Source: Byssothecium circinans (Eukaryota > Ascomycota > Dothideomycetes > Pleosporales > Massarinaceae). From it: 27,772 nt of DNA. Position numbers and translations under genes: made by a program. Below are positions 12,121 to 22,781 of this stretch, piece after piece. Under the pieces are notes generated by a model, which saw only the letters and a program-made list of their open reading frames with translations, searched no databases and was not told where the DNA came from. Positions within the stretch are counted from its first letter, which is position 1. Each line of letters begins with the position of its first letter. The stretch is taken from the NCBI GenBank assembly GCA_010015675.1, contig ML977008.1:213851-241622 (forward strand), written 5' to 3'.

Positions 12121-12340
12121 AATATTAGCTAGGCCTTTAGATTAGTTGATTGATTGATTGCTTGATTAATCAATCAATCTAGGATGGTTCCATCTAATCT
12201 ATAGTTAACTGCCTAGGTAGTAGTAGTCTAGGATAGCCTAGATTACTAACCTGTAGTATTTAACTACTAGGTAATAAGGAGTATATATAGAAATAAGAGT
12301 AGATTAATATAAGTATTAAATATACTCTTATATTCTAACA
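12121..12340. mobile_element. Solo LTR, right part
   Basis: Continues 110-353 after the CTAC duplication and ends TTCTAACA just before the second ATAAC. It contains a 9-bp stem (GATTGATTG 12,152-12,160 with CAATCAATC 12,171-12,179, 10-nt loop) embedded in a short TTGA tandem run. Confidence 0.7.
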
Positions 12341-12661
12341 ATAACTTAATAGCTACTAACAAATATAGTAATAAGTAAGTCCTAAAAGTTATATAGCCTA
12401 TTAGTAACATTTAGCTATTAATCTATAGGTAAAAGTAGGTTTTACCTAAGATTTCTTCTCTTACTAATAACTACTACATTACGTAAGCTGTAGCTATATA
12501 AATTTAATACCTACTAGATTATATATATATGTATTTAGGTTTAAACTTTTAAAAGAAAATATTAAGGTTTGGCTTTGTTATTAAGATAATACTATTTGAT
12601 TTTCCTTGCCAAGAAATTCTAGCGCGCTCGGTGGTGTGGCGCGCTCGGTGGTAGAATACGT
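12341..12661 (+). mobile_element. Non-autonomous TA-transposon copy D, right end
   Basis: Resumes the element broken at 109; nearly the same string is at 21,850-22,166 (copy C) and, inverted, at 16,824-17,160 (copy A). The terminus carries two 17-bp units (12,621-12,637 and 12,638-12,654, both with GCGCGCTCGGTGGT) and then GAATACGT. It is followed by TA (12,662-12,663), the presumed target duplication. It sits exactly inside the RT gene of the next retroelement. Confidence 0.8.
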
Positions 12662-12663
12662 TA

Positions 12664-15075
12664 GTATATACCTTAGGGACGCTTAAGGATTATATTAAAC
12701 ACGTTAAAAAAGTGCTTAGGAAGCTTAAGGAGTATTAATTACTTTTATAGCCTAAAAAATACGAATTCCACGTTACAGAGATAGATTACTTAGGATTTAT
12801 AGTTTTACGAGACGGCATTGCTATAGACCCAAAGAAAGTCAAAACTATAAAAAAATAGCTAAAACCTAAAATAGTTAAGGATGCGCAATTTTTCTTAAAA
12901 TTTACTAACTTCTACTAAAAGTTTATTAAGGGATACTTAAAAACCACAGCGCCTCTTACAGAAATTACTAAGAAAAAAGATTACCTAGAATTTAGATAGG
13001 GAATAAAATAATAAGATGCTTTTAAGAAGCTTAAGGAACTATTTCTATTAGCCCCTATGTTGTAGATGCATGACCTAGAACGGCTACTACAAGTAGAAAT
13101 AAATACATTAAACTATGCCTTATAAGTAATACTCTTATAGCAAGGCAAAGATAGGAAGTAGAGACTAGTGTTTTACTACTCTTAAAAGTTCTTAAGAGTA
13201 GAACTTAACTACGACGTTTATGATAAGGAACTACTAGCGATAGTAGATGCTTTTAAACAATAGTAAGCCTAGCTCGTAGGCGCTAAATACTAAGTAAAGG
13301 TATACTTAAATTACTAGAACTTAACAAGTTTTATAACGACTAAGAAACTTAACTAATAATAGGTTAGATAGGCTAAAATAATAGCTGACTATAATTTCAA
13401 AGTACACTATCGCCTAGGATTACTAAACAGAGCGATGGATGCTTTTAGCTAAAGATCTAACCTTTAGGAGACAAACTAACCTATTACACACAACGCGATA
13501 CTACGAAAAAACAGTAATAGTAGTCTAGGATACAATTAACCTTAATTAACTAAAGTAGCTAGGATTAATTACTAGGGACCTAAGGTATACGACTTTATAG
13601 ACTACAGTTAATTAACCTTAAAATAAAGGATAGAATACGACTTAGTTAAGCACCTTAGGGCAGGATTACCCTAGGATAAAGAATAGCAGATTATACCGCA
13701 CGAAGCTTATGTGCTAACCCTAATATAGAAGCTATATGAGTCTAAGGAATATAGACACCTAGGGATTAATAAAATAATTTAATAAATTTCAAACAAGTAC
13801 TTAATACCTAATGTACGAAAAGTAGTTTAAGACGTGGTAGGTAACTGTTTAGCATATTCTAAAAATAAGCCTAAGAAATATAAGCCTTATAGATTACTTT
13901 AATCGCTAGAACTACCCGCACGCCTATAGATTAGCGTTATGATAGACTTTATTATAAAGCTCTTAAAATTATTAGAACCTAGATTAGCACGGCTATGCGA
14001 TTTAATACTAGTAATTGTTAACTAATTAACTAAAGCATTAATGTTCGTACTAACAAAAGAAATAGTTATAGCTAAAGAGATAGCTTACGAGGTAACTAAG
14101 GCACTTATTAGTTAACATAGTATACTAGAATAGTTTATTACTAATTATAGGATACTATTTACCTCTAAGTATTAGAGCACATTCCTAGCAAAGCTTAGAG
14201 TTAATAAGAAACTTTCAACTAGCTTCTACCCATAGATAGATGGTTAGACGGAACGAACAAACTAGATACTAGAATAGTATCTAAGGATGTACGCTAATAA
14301 GCTATAGAATAACTAGGTTGAACTTCTGCTAATAGCGCAATTAGCCTATAACAGCACGAGATCCTTAATAATAGGATACTCGCCGCACTACGCAAATTAC
14401 GGATATAAGCTAATTGCTTACTAAAATCCTAAGGACGTTAAAAGTCTTTTAGCTAGAGCTAATAATAAGGCATAACTACTTTGTGAACTACACGACGAAT
14501 TAAGCTAACGAATTGCTTAAAGGAACCTTACGACAGCTAGATTAGCAAATAAAAAAAGGCTTAAGGAATTAACTTTTAAAGAGGGGGATAAAGTTTTCCT
14601 ATTACAAAAAATTTTAAAAACTAAATAACTATGCGATAAACTAGATAACTTCTAGATAGGACTATTCTAGATCCTAGAGGTTAAGAGACTAGTAACGTTT
14701 AAACTAAAACTTTTTAAAAGTATATATATATACTTTATCTTTTATAAATTACTCCTTAAACTAGCACCACTAGACGCCGAAATTAAGACGTGAGTTAAGC
14801 TTAAAAATAAAGATTATGAGGTTAAGGAAATTAAAAACCTATAGAAATTTAAGCGTTAGTAGAAGTACTTAGTTAAGTAGAAAGACTAGCTAAATAGCTA
14901 GAACACCTAGGAACTATTATAGAATTTTATAAACTATAAGAAATTAGTGAAGGACTACTACTAGCAGCATTTAAAAGCGTTAATTCCGTGTTCGCTAGAA
15001 AAGTAGAAAAGTTAAAAGATAAAAAAGGATTAAAAGGAATTAAAGAAGAATTAGCCTGCAACTAGCCTAGGTTAG
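12664..15075 (+). pseudogene. Ty3/gypsy chromovirus pol, 3' half (RT end, RNase H, integrase, chromodomain), RIP-killed
   Basis: One plus-strand frame runs from 12,664, entered just after where the RT active site should be (VYTLGTLKDYIKHVKKVL), to about 15,075. RT end and connection: KKYEFHVTEIDYLGFIV, then LKPKIVKDAQFFLKFTNFY. RNase H: LQVEINTLNYAL and ELNYDVYDKELLAIVDAFK near 13,080-13,260. Integrase: ISVMIDFIIKLLKLLE near 13,930, first catalytic Asp at about 13,945. Chromodomain: YEVKEIKNL at 14,815, then the aromatic cage region KYLVK-x-KD-x-LNS-x-NT, to about 14,990; it would have targeted integration to methylated histone H3. Stops are TAG/TAA at Gln/Trp sites. The 5' half is outside the window because copy D split it. 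Confidence 0.88.
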
Positions 15076-15661
15076 TTAACGATAGTTTAGATAGTAGCAG
15101 TTTAGCTAAAGTAGTAGTTTCTATACTTTTTAAAGTCTTTACTTCTTAAGTAGCGTCTATTACATTTAGGACATAGTAGTCCTAGTTTATAAAGAAACAT
15201 TCGCAGGCCTTAAGTTTAGCTAGCTTAACATGGAGCTATACTACCTTAGCTTTAAAATAAAAAAGCGTAATCTACTTTTTTTTTTTTCTTTTTACACTTT
15301 CTCTTACTTCTCCTTAGAGATAAATAGACTGCACTTAGCATAGACCTAAATGTAGGTAGCATACTAACCTATAGCCGCATTAATAAAATAATAAAGCCTA
15401 CGCTTCTAATAACGCTTGAAACCTAGTGTTATCTCTAGACCTTAAGAATAAACTTAGTTAGCATAGTAATAATAACGCGTAGTTAATAACTTAGATAGAA
15501 CCTTAGGTATAGTTAGAGAAAAGTTAGTAGAACTTTAGAGAAAGCTATGACACTATAAGTAACTAGAGATACGCACAATTTATATACTAGCTATAGGAAG
15601 AAGCGGTACGGCAGATATACCTCCTAAGATATTAGGATGATAACCTTAAAAAAAGGGATAA
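15076..15661 (+). other. 3' untranslated part of the chromovirus with polypurine tract
   Basis: Between the end of pol and the 3' LTR. It ends in AAAAAAAGGGATAA (15,648-15,661), a mutated polypurine tract of the usual fungal gypsy type, just before the LTR start. A T-rich run lies at about 15,276-15,300. No further frame was recognised. Confidence 0.55.
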
Positions 15662-16048
15662 TATTACAAGACAATAGATAAGCGCAGCCACGCAAGAATA
15701 ATACGCTTAGGGCGTTAGTTACGTAATTATAATCCTGCTAAGACTAACTAATCCTAGGAGTAGGGTGTAATCCTAGATTAGATAGAGATCTAAGGAGCAA
15801 AGGCTCTAGGCGGGATTAAAGACTTATTAAAGGAATAGAATAAGTAGTATAAAAACTAGAAGGATTTCCTTTATCTTTTAGATTCTAGTTCTTTGTAGTT
15901 AACTCTCTTTAGTTTATCTCTTACCTAGATTAATACTTAGTTATTCTATAGTTTATTATAGAATTAGTTGCTTTACATGTTTAACTCTTAAACTACTAAA
16001 GCCTACTACCTAATGTATACACCTTACACCTACTAACCTCCCTTAACA
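15662..16048 (+). repeat. 3' LTR (387 bp) of the chromovirus
   Basis: Starts TATTAC (TGTTAC with TG changed to TA) directly after the polypurine tract and ends TTAACA, giving inverted ends TGTTA/TAACA before mutation. A TATA-like AGTATAAAAAC near 15,846 followed by a pyrimidine-rich stretch fits a U3-R promoter. The 5' LTR is outside the window, so the right border rests on the TAACA end; TGGAT (16,049-16,053) would be the outer target duplication. Confidence 0.7.
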
Positions 16049-16821
16049 TGGATTAGGATTTAGCAAGTATACTCCTTAGTAATACTAAGGAATTTTAAGC
16101 TGTTTAATAGTTTAGGCTATTCAATAGTAGATTACATTATTTAAATATAAAAATATAAAAGCTATATAAAGATAGCTTTTACATAAAGCTGCTAGCAGTA
16201 GAAGAGGCTAGTAGTATAGTAAGTAGTAGGTAAAAAGTAATAGCTAAAGTAATTAATTTTAAGTAGGCCTATAGCACTTATTTATATATATTTAGTCTTA
16301 AGTATATCTTATACTAGCCTTAAGTATTTCCTATACTATAGATCGAGATCTATTACCTAATAATCTAAGATCTAGCATAGATCAAGATCTATTACCTAAT
16401 AATCTATGATCCTTAATTTGAAATCTAAATTAATTTAAAATCAAATAGAAAGCTCTAGAACTAACTAACTAATAATAGCTAGCCTAATACTAGCTATAGT
16501 AGTATTAGGCTATGTTTAGCTTAAAATAAGTATAAATATTAAATAAGTACTTTACTAACTAGAAATAGTTTAGTAAGTACTTAGGTATAAAGTAGAGGTA
16601 CTTAGCCTCTATATAAACTAAAAACTAATAGAAAAATAAAAATTCTTTTAAATGAGTGTAATATACACTAAAATACACTATCTAGAATATAGTGTAATTT
16701 TTATGATTACTAAGTACCTAGTATAAAGTAGTTATACTAAAGTACTAGAAATTAAAAGGTTGTTGATTTTGACTTGTTATAGTAAAATAACTAGTCAACT
16801 AATTTATACTAAATTTTAATA
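16049..16821. other. AT-rich spacer with short tandem and inverted repeats
   Basis: No coding trace was found on either strand. It contains a 27-bp unit repeated with a 39-bp period (16,340-16,366 and 16,379-16,405, AGATCNAGATCTATTACC type). A perfect 12-bp stem with a 9-nt loop also lies here (16,480-16,491 with 16,501-16,512). It may be part of another decayed repeat. Confidence 0.5.
16340..16405. repeat. Two-copy tandem repeat, 39-bp period
   Basis: Copies start at 16,340 and 16,379 and differ by one G/A in the first 27 bases (GATCGAGATC against GATCAAGATC). Confidence 0.75.
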
Positions 16822-16823
16822 TA

Positions 16824-17896
16824 ACGTAAAGCACCATCGAGACGGCCACACCATCGAGACGGCCACTTTTGCTTGGCAAGGAAAATCAAACTGTATTATC
16901 TTAATAACAAAGCTAAACCTTAATATTTTCTTTTGAAATTTTAAACCTAGATAGATATATATATAATCTAATAGCTAATAAACTTTTATAGTCTTAGCTT
17001 ACGTAATACAATAGTTATTAACCTATAAAGTATTAGTAGCTAAAACCTATCTTATACTATAGATTAGTAGCTAAACGTTAGTAATATACTATATAACTTT
17101 AAGGACTTACTTATTAGTATATTAGTTAGTAGCTATTAAGTTATTATAGCGTGCAGCCTAGGTTCAACGCTCTAATAGTAAGTGTAAGGTAGAGGGTAAG
17201 AAAAATTAGAAAACCTTCTAAATAAAGTTATATATATTAGATATCTTTACTTCCTTCTTGGGAGGACTATATTATATACTAAATAAAGCTATATATAAGT
17301 TTAAGGTAAGTAAATACCTATAAAACTAAAAGATCTAGCTTAAGAAGTGTAGGTTTTTATAAAAATTCTAACACTGCCTTATAATATAGCTTATATAAGC
17401 CATTTTCTTATAGCTAACTATTTATATTACTACTATATATATATATAAAGTTTATTAAAAGAATAGAAGTCAGAATATCTAGCTAGATAAAATATTTAAT
17501 TATATCTTTCTAATTTTAGGAATCTCTATCCTCCCTACACTAATTCTCTAATAGGTCTAGGCTGCACGCTAAAATTTTAGTACTAATAGGTATATTATAT
17601 ATATATAAACTAGCTCTAAAGCTATTATAACTTATTTAGCTAGTTTAGTAGGTATTTATGCACTATATACTAAAAGCAGCCTAGTATTCTCCATACCTAT
17701 ATAGCTTACTAAGCTATTAGAAATTCTAGAATATTTTTTTATAATCCTTTTAATCTATATTATATATATCTGTATTTAAAATTTTAGCTTAATAGCTCTA
17801 GTATTTAAATTGTTATTAAAGGTTGAATCTTTGGTTTTCGCTGCCAAGCAAAACTGGCGCACTCGGTGGTTTGGCGCACTCGGTGGTGGAATACGT
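16824..17896 (-). mobile_element. Non-autonomous TA-transposon copy A (1,073 bp, inverted)
   Basis: Left end TA + ACGTAAAGCACC with two 17-bp units (GCCGTCTCGATGGT type on the other strand). Right end has two units GCGCACTCGGTGGT at 17,856-17,889, then GAATACGT + TA. The arms run opposite to copies B, C and D. No reading frame remains, so it fits a MITE-like or deletion derivative moved by a pogo/Tc1-type transposase, the group that duplicates TA. The two ends carry different variable blocks. Confidence 0.82.
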
Positions 17897-17898
17897 TA

Positions 17899-18383
17899 TC
17901 ATGTATGCTATACTTAATTTTAGTATCCTCTATAAGCTTAAACTACGCACTAATTACCTTAGGATCTTCCTATAGTATTCTCTAATAGTCCTTTAAATAG
18001 TTCTAGGCTATCTTTAATAGTTCTAAATAGTTTATAAACTATGCTAACTAGTTAATGCCTACTTTATTATCACCCTACTTACGTAGTAGTTTATTCGCCA
18101 TATCTAACACTTCACCTAACGTAGGCGCAAATCCTCACGAATTAAGGTTAAAGATGTATTAAATAATTATCTCCTCTTTAGTTAAGGACAGTTTTAAACT
18201 ATTCAGAACTATTTCTAGTTGAAAAGGTACTCCTCTAGCTTATTTAGATAGGACGCGATGTTTGACGTTAAAGGCCTCAGCAGCGTGTTAGTAGCTATTA
18301 AATTAGCCTCTATTATATATGGCAAGGGCAAGCTATAGCCTACCTTTGTATTAGTTTTATTCTGATTAGTATAGTTAAGGCAT
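17899..18383 (-). pseudogene. Pogo-type transposase, N-terminal DNA-binding part only, RIP-killed
   Basis: Starts at ATG 18,383. A psq-like helix-turn-helix segment is followed by the CENP-B/Tc5-type helix-turn-helix domain: LTKEEIII-x-YIFNLNS, GFAPTLGEVLDMANKLL, then YLKDY-x-RIL and EDPKVISA. It ends in FKLIEDTKIKYSIHD, just before the catalytic region whose first Asp would follow. About 161 codons remain of a family usually near 500-600 residues. Stops occur at Gln/Arg/Trp positions. It bound terminal repeats and cut at TA when alive; this copy is dead twice over, by mutation and truncation. Confidence 0.82.
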
Positions 18384-18464
18384 TTTCGCGTTAAAGATAG
18401 TGATAGTGTTACTAAGGAATTTTAGGTAGTTTAGTAGTTTAGATGGTTTAGTAGTAGAATACGT
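17899..18464 (-). mobile_element. Fragment of a pogo-type DNA transposon (5' end with terminal repeat)
   Basis: Its right end has the same architecture as copies A-D: two 17-bp units (18,424-18,440 and 18,441-18,457, both ending TTTAGTAGT plus two bases, a RIP form of CTCGGTGGT), then AGAATACGT + TA at 18,465-18,466. This ties the non-autonomous copies to a pogo-type transposase. The other end is missing; the break coincides with copy A. Confidence 0.75.
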
Positions 18465-18520
18465 TACTATTTTACACTTAATAGTATAAATAAAGTTAAA
18501 CTTAAAGAAGACATTATATA

Positions 18521-19433
18521 ACGTATTCCACCACCAAGACGGCTAAACCACCGAGACGGCTACTTTTTGCTTAGTGGAAAATCAAAGATTCAACCTTTAA
18601 TAACAATTTAAATATAAGAGCTATTAAGCTGAAACTTTAAATACAGATATATATAATATAGATATAAAGGATTATAAAAAAATATTCTAGGATTTCTAAT
18701 AGCTTAGTAAGCTATATAGGTTTAGAGAATACTAGGTTACTTTTAGTATATAGCGTATAAATACCTACTAAACTAGCTAAATAAGTTATAATAACTTCAG
18801 AGCTAGTTTATATATATATAATACACCTATTAGCACTAAAATTTTAGCGTGCAGCCTAGACCTATTAGAGAATTAGCGTAGGGAGGGTAGAGATTCCTAA
18901 AATTAGAAAAATATAATTAAATATTTTATCTAGCCAGATATTCTTACTTTTTTTCTTTTAATAATCTTTATATATATATAGAAAAGTAATATAAATAGTT
19001 AGCTATAAGAAAATAGCTTATATAAGCTATATTATAAGGCAGTGTACGTATGTTTATAAAAACCTCTACTTCCTAAGCTAGATCTTTAGTTTTAGAGGTA
19101 ATTACTTACTTTAAACTTATATATAGCTTTATTTAGTATATACTATCTTCCTCCTAAGAAGAAAGTATAGGTTTCTAATATATATAACTTTATTTAGAAG
19201 GTTTTCTAACTTTTCTTACCTCCTACCTTACACTTACTATTATAGCGTTAAACCTAGGCTGCACGCTATAATAACTTAATAGCTACTAACTAATATACTA
19301 ATATGTATAAGATTAAAATTAAAAAAGAAAATAATAAGGTTTAGCTATGTTATTAAGATAATACTCTTTGGTTTTCGCTGCCAAGCAGAAGTGGCCGTCT
19401 CGGTGGTTTGGCCGTCTCGGTGGTGGAATACGT
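18521..19433 (+). mobile_element. Non-autonomous TA-transposon copy B (913 bp)
   Basis: Left end TA (18,519-18,520) + ACGTATTCCACCACC with two units; right end has two GCCGTCTCGGTGGT units (19,393-19,426), then GAATACGT + TA (19,434-19,435). The left arm matches the inverted right arm of A and the left arm of C; the right arm matches C and D but is shortened by about 150 bp, which accounts for the smaller size. It contains no reading frame. The termini are less mutated than those of copy C. Confidence 0.82.
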
Positions 19434-20370
19434 TATAGAGAATACTAGGCTGCTTTTAGTAATATAAAGCACTATTAAGCGCGCTATACTATTAAGTGCG
19501 CTAGTTTCCCTTAGTAATACTAACTTACTTAACTTTATTATTATTATTATCTATATTACTATCTAATATAATAAACTAAGTACTAGTATCTAACTTAAAA
19601 GAACTCTCTTTATTAGCTTAATAAGTTCTTATATTATATCTAGCCTTACTATAGTTACTATAATACTAAATACTTAGTTATTATACCTTATACTTACTTT
19701 TTACCCTTACTTTTTTATAGTTCTAAATAGTTCTTAATAGTTTAGAACTAATCTAGTTTACTATAAGACTAAACTCTATAGTACTACCTTTTTAAAGATA
19801 CTTATATTTATATGTTTTATACTTAGTCACTACTATAAGTTACTTTTTAAGCTCTATAATACGTAACTTTATAAGCGTAGTATTATATAATACTAATTTA
19901 GTACCTTTAATAAGCTATAAAAGCTTATCCTATACTATTTATAATAACTAAGTAATAGAATTACATATAAACTTTTACTATAAGCTAAATTTACGTATAT
20001 TACTTAGAGTCTTTAATAGCTATAGCGTCTCTAATAGTAGGAGTCTTAATAGAGTGCGTATATATATATTAAGGTAATTAAGTACTACCTACGCATTATT
20101 AAGGTCTAGGGGGCTTATCTCTAGGGATAGCTTAAAGAGCTATTTAGGTAATAAGAGAGTACTTAATTCTAGAGCTTAGTTAGTTCTCTTAATAAGATAT
20201 TAACTCTAATAGTACGTGGTAATATTTATCTAAAGGGCGTATACTTAGTAAACTTAAGTAAGCTTATAATTATAGAGTATAAGATACTAAATAGATTATA
20301 ATTCTAAGAAAAGGTTAAATACAATTTCTATAGAGTAAGAATTAAGCTTATTTATATACTTATATCCCTT

Positions 20371-20545
20371 AATAAACTATATACGCTGTCTATTAAGTAT
20401 TACTATTAACCTATAGCATATACCTATAGTTAAGGATCCCTTTTTATCTATTATTTACTAAGGAGAGTAAGCTAACCTTAATAGACTATATGTACTATCT
20501 ATTAAGTACTACTATCAACCTATAGTGTATACCTATAGTTAAGGT
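20371..20545. repeat. Imperfect direct duplication inside the pogo pseudogene (109-bp offset)
   Basis: About 66 bp at 20,371-20,436 recur at 20,480-20,545 with a handful of mainly C/T and A/G differences. The offset of 109 is not a multiple of three, so the duplication alone disturbs the reading frame. Confidence 0.75.
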
Positions 20546-21095
20546 ACGTAATATCTTAGCACGTGTTTAGTGCTTACTTATCCTTTATTATCTATTAACG
20601 TGTACCTTACTTATCCTATTATATAGTATACACTAGTTATATAATATATTTCTTTAGATTATAATACGTATTTAAAAGGACTAGCTCTATTACCTTAAAA
20701 GCCTTTTAATAGTTCTAAACTATAAATATACTTAAAAACGCGTTTTTAAAAGCTAGTAGGAACGCTTCCTTATTAATATAAAAGACGCGTTATTATGCTA
20801 AGCCTTAAATAATCTTAAAGTACTTATGCTTAAGTAGTAAGAATAATACTATATTAAGTAGCTAGAGGATATATAATAAGTATAGTAATATATAGAGTAT
20901 AAAGATCTTATTATTATAATAATAATCCTTAAAATCTTAATTTAGGTAGCTTTTATAGCTATCTAAAATTAGTAACTAATAGATACTAATAACGTTAGTT
21001 CTTACCTTTATATATACGTTAAAGTACTTTAACTATATAAGACTAAACTTATTATTTATCTATCTATTCTTTAAGACTAAGAGCTTCTAATTATA

Positions 21096-22166
21096 ACGTA
21101 AAGCACTATTGAACTGCGCAAACCATCAAACCGCACAAAATTGCTTAGCGGAAAATTAATTATTCAACCTTTAATAACTATTTAAATACTTAAGCTATTA
21201 AGCTGAAATTATAAATACAGATATATATAATATAGATCTAAAAGGTTATAAAAGAATATTTCAGGATTTCTAATATCTTAGTAAGCTATATTAGAATAGA
21301 ATAAAGTTACTCGCCTAAGCTTTATACCCTACAACACCTATTAAATAGCCCTAATAAATTATAATAACTTTAGAGCTAGTTTACATATATATAATACACC
21401 TATTAGTACTAAAATTATAGCGTGCAGCCTAGACCTATTAGAGAATTAGCGTAGGGAAGGTAAAGATACCTAAAATTAGAATAATATAAATAAATATTTT
21501 TTATCCAGCTAAATATTCTTACTTATTTTCTTATAATAAACTTTATATATATATATAGTAGTAATATAAACAGTTAGCTATAAAAGATTAGCTTATATAA
21601 GCTTTATAATAAGGTAGTGTCTAAATTATCTAAAAATCTATACTTCTTAAGCTAGATCTTCTAGTATTAGAGGTATTTACTTACTTTAAACTTATATATA
21701 GCTTTATTTAGTATATACTATCCTCCTCCTAAGAAAGAAGTATAAGTTTCTAATATATATAACTTTATTTAGAAGGTTTTCTAATTTTTCTTACTCTCTA
21801 TATTATACTTACTATTATAGCATTAAACCTAGGCTGCACGCTATAATAACTTAATAGCTATTAACTAATATACTAATAAGTAAGTCCTTAAAGTTATATA
21901 GTATATTACTAACGTTTAGCTATTAATCTATAGTAAAAGGTAGGGTTTACTTAAGATTTCTTCTCTTACTAATTACTACTATATTACGTAAGCTATAGTT
22001 ATATAAATTTAAAACCTACTAGATTATATATATATCTATCTAGATTTAAAATTTTAAAAGAAAATATTAAGGTTTAGCTTTGTTACTAAGATAATACAGT
22101 TTGATTTTCCTTGCTAAGCAAAAGTGGCTAGCTTAATAGTTTAGCTAGCTTAATAGTGCTTTACAT
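21096..22166 (+). mobile_element. Non-autonomous TA-transposon copy C (1,071 bp)
   Basis: Flanked by TA (21,094-21,095 and 22,167-22,168). Left end ACGTAAAGCACTATTGAAC; right end two units GCTAGCTTAATAGT (22,126-22,142 and 22,143-22,159), then GCTTTACAT. It has the same arms as B and, inverted, A. It inserted in the pogo transposase frame; both flanks belong to that frame. It is the most RIP-mutated copy at its ends. Confidence 0.82.
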
Positions 22167-22701
22167 TACTTTTATTAATTATATATTATAGGTAAGAAGC
22201 TATATATAGTATTAGTAAGGTAGTTATTATACTAGAACTATGCTTACTTAAACTTATAGAAGTAATATAACTATTACCTTAATTATCCTAATAATCTACT
22301 ATTAACTTATTATTTATAGTAGGTTACTTTTTAATTACTAAATATACTGTACTAATTCTAAGTTTATATACTATAGGCTAGATATTATGTTCCTAGGTAT
22401 TCCTTACTTCTTCTAGCTTATTTATAGATATAACCTAATAAAAGGTTAAGGGAGACTAGGTTACTTCTAGTTCTAGCTCCTAATTAGAAGTAGAAGTTAT
22501 AGCAACTACTATAGAACTTACCTTTAATAGCTTAGGCTCTAAAGCTTAATCTATTACTTAGTTAGAATTTTCTCCTATTTATAAAGCTATAAGGGCTATA
22601 GGATGCTCTAGAAGGTATAACTCTATAGCTTAGCTAGTATATCTACTAGCTTAGCTTCTATTAATAGCCTCTCTATTATATAGTAAATCTATCTCTTACA
22701 T

Positions 22702-22781
22702 CTCCACAGGGTGAGTTTTAGGCTAAGATGCCTCCTTAATATCTGAATTAATATCTCCTTCAGCATCTATGAGAGAGTTAG
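22702..22781. other. Boundary between the RIP-mutated block and normal sequence
   Basis: Base composition changes within roughly 100 bp. CAGCATCTA occurs near 22,761, 22,786 and 22,804, at unequal spacing, marking a small Ser-rich coding repeat at the start of the next gene fragment. No promoter can be recognised. Confidence 0.5.

Larger units (their letters stand above)
19462..22701 (-). mobile_element. Second pogo-type transposon, RIP-degraded, split by copy C
   Basis: The left terminus is TA (19,460-19,461) + ATATAAAGC, a RIP form of ACGTAAAGC, with two 17-bp units (19,469-19,485 and 19,486-19,502). The transposase frame runs leftwards through it. Removing copy C and one TA (21,096-22,168) joins the frame sensibly. 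No right terminus of this family was found before the composition change at about 22,705, so that end is lost or too mutated. Confidence 0.7.
19501..22701 (-). pseudogene. Pogo-type (DDE_1) transposase with CCHC tail, RIP-killed and split by copy C
   Basis: From an ATG at 22,701 a frame runs to copy C and resumes beyond it: RWSLI-like text is replaced here by INNKFSLI-x-LKYFNVYIKV, then LLILDSYKSYLN with the second catalytic Asp at 20,961-20,963, and YIL-x-LLNIVLF, the ghost of the HxLQPLD block. Next comes KEAFLLAFKNAFLSIF. The tail at 19,662-19,621 reads YSNYSKARYNIRTY, the exact C-x2-C-x4-H-x4-C spacing with every ligand turned to Tyr; several fungal pogo proteins end in such a knuckle. 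The frame changes at least once between about 20,640 and 19,800, near a 109-bp-spaced duplication. The N-terminal 120 codons were not recognised, so the start is tentative. Confidence 0.68.

Noticed and set aside
1..22700. tRNA, rRNA or CRISPR-like features
   Set aside because: No cloverleaf-like or rRNA-like stretch and no regularly spaced repeat array was seen; the short repeats present are parts of transposons.
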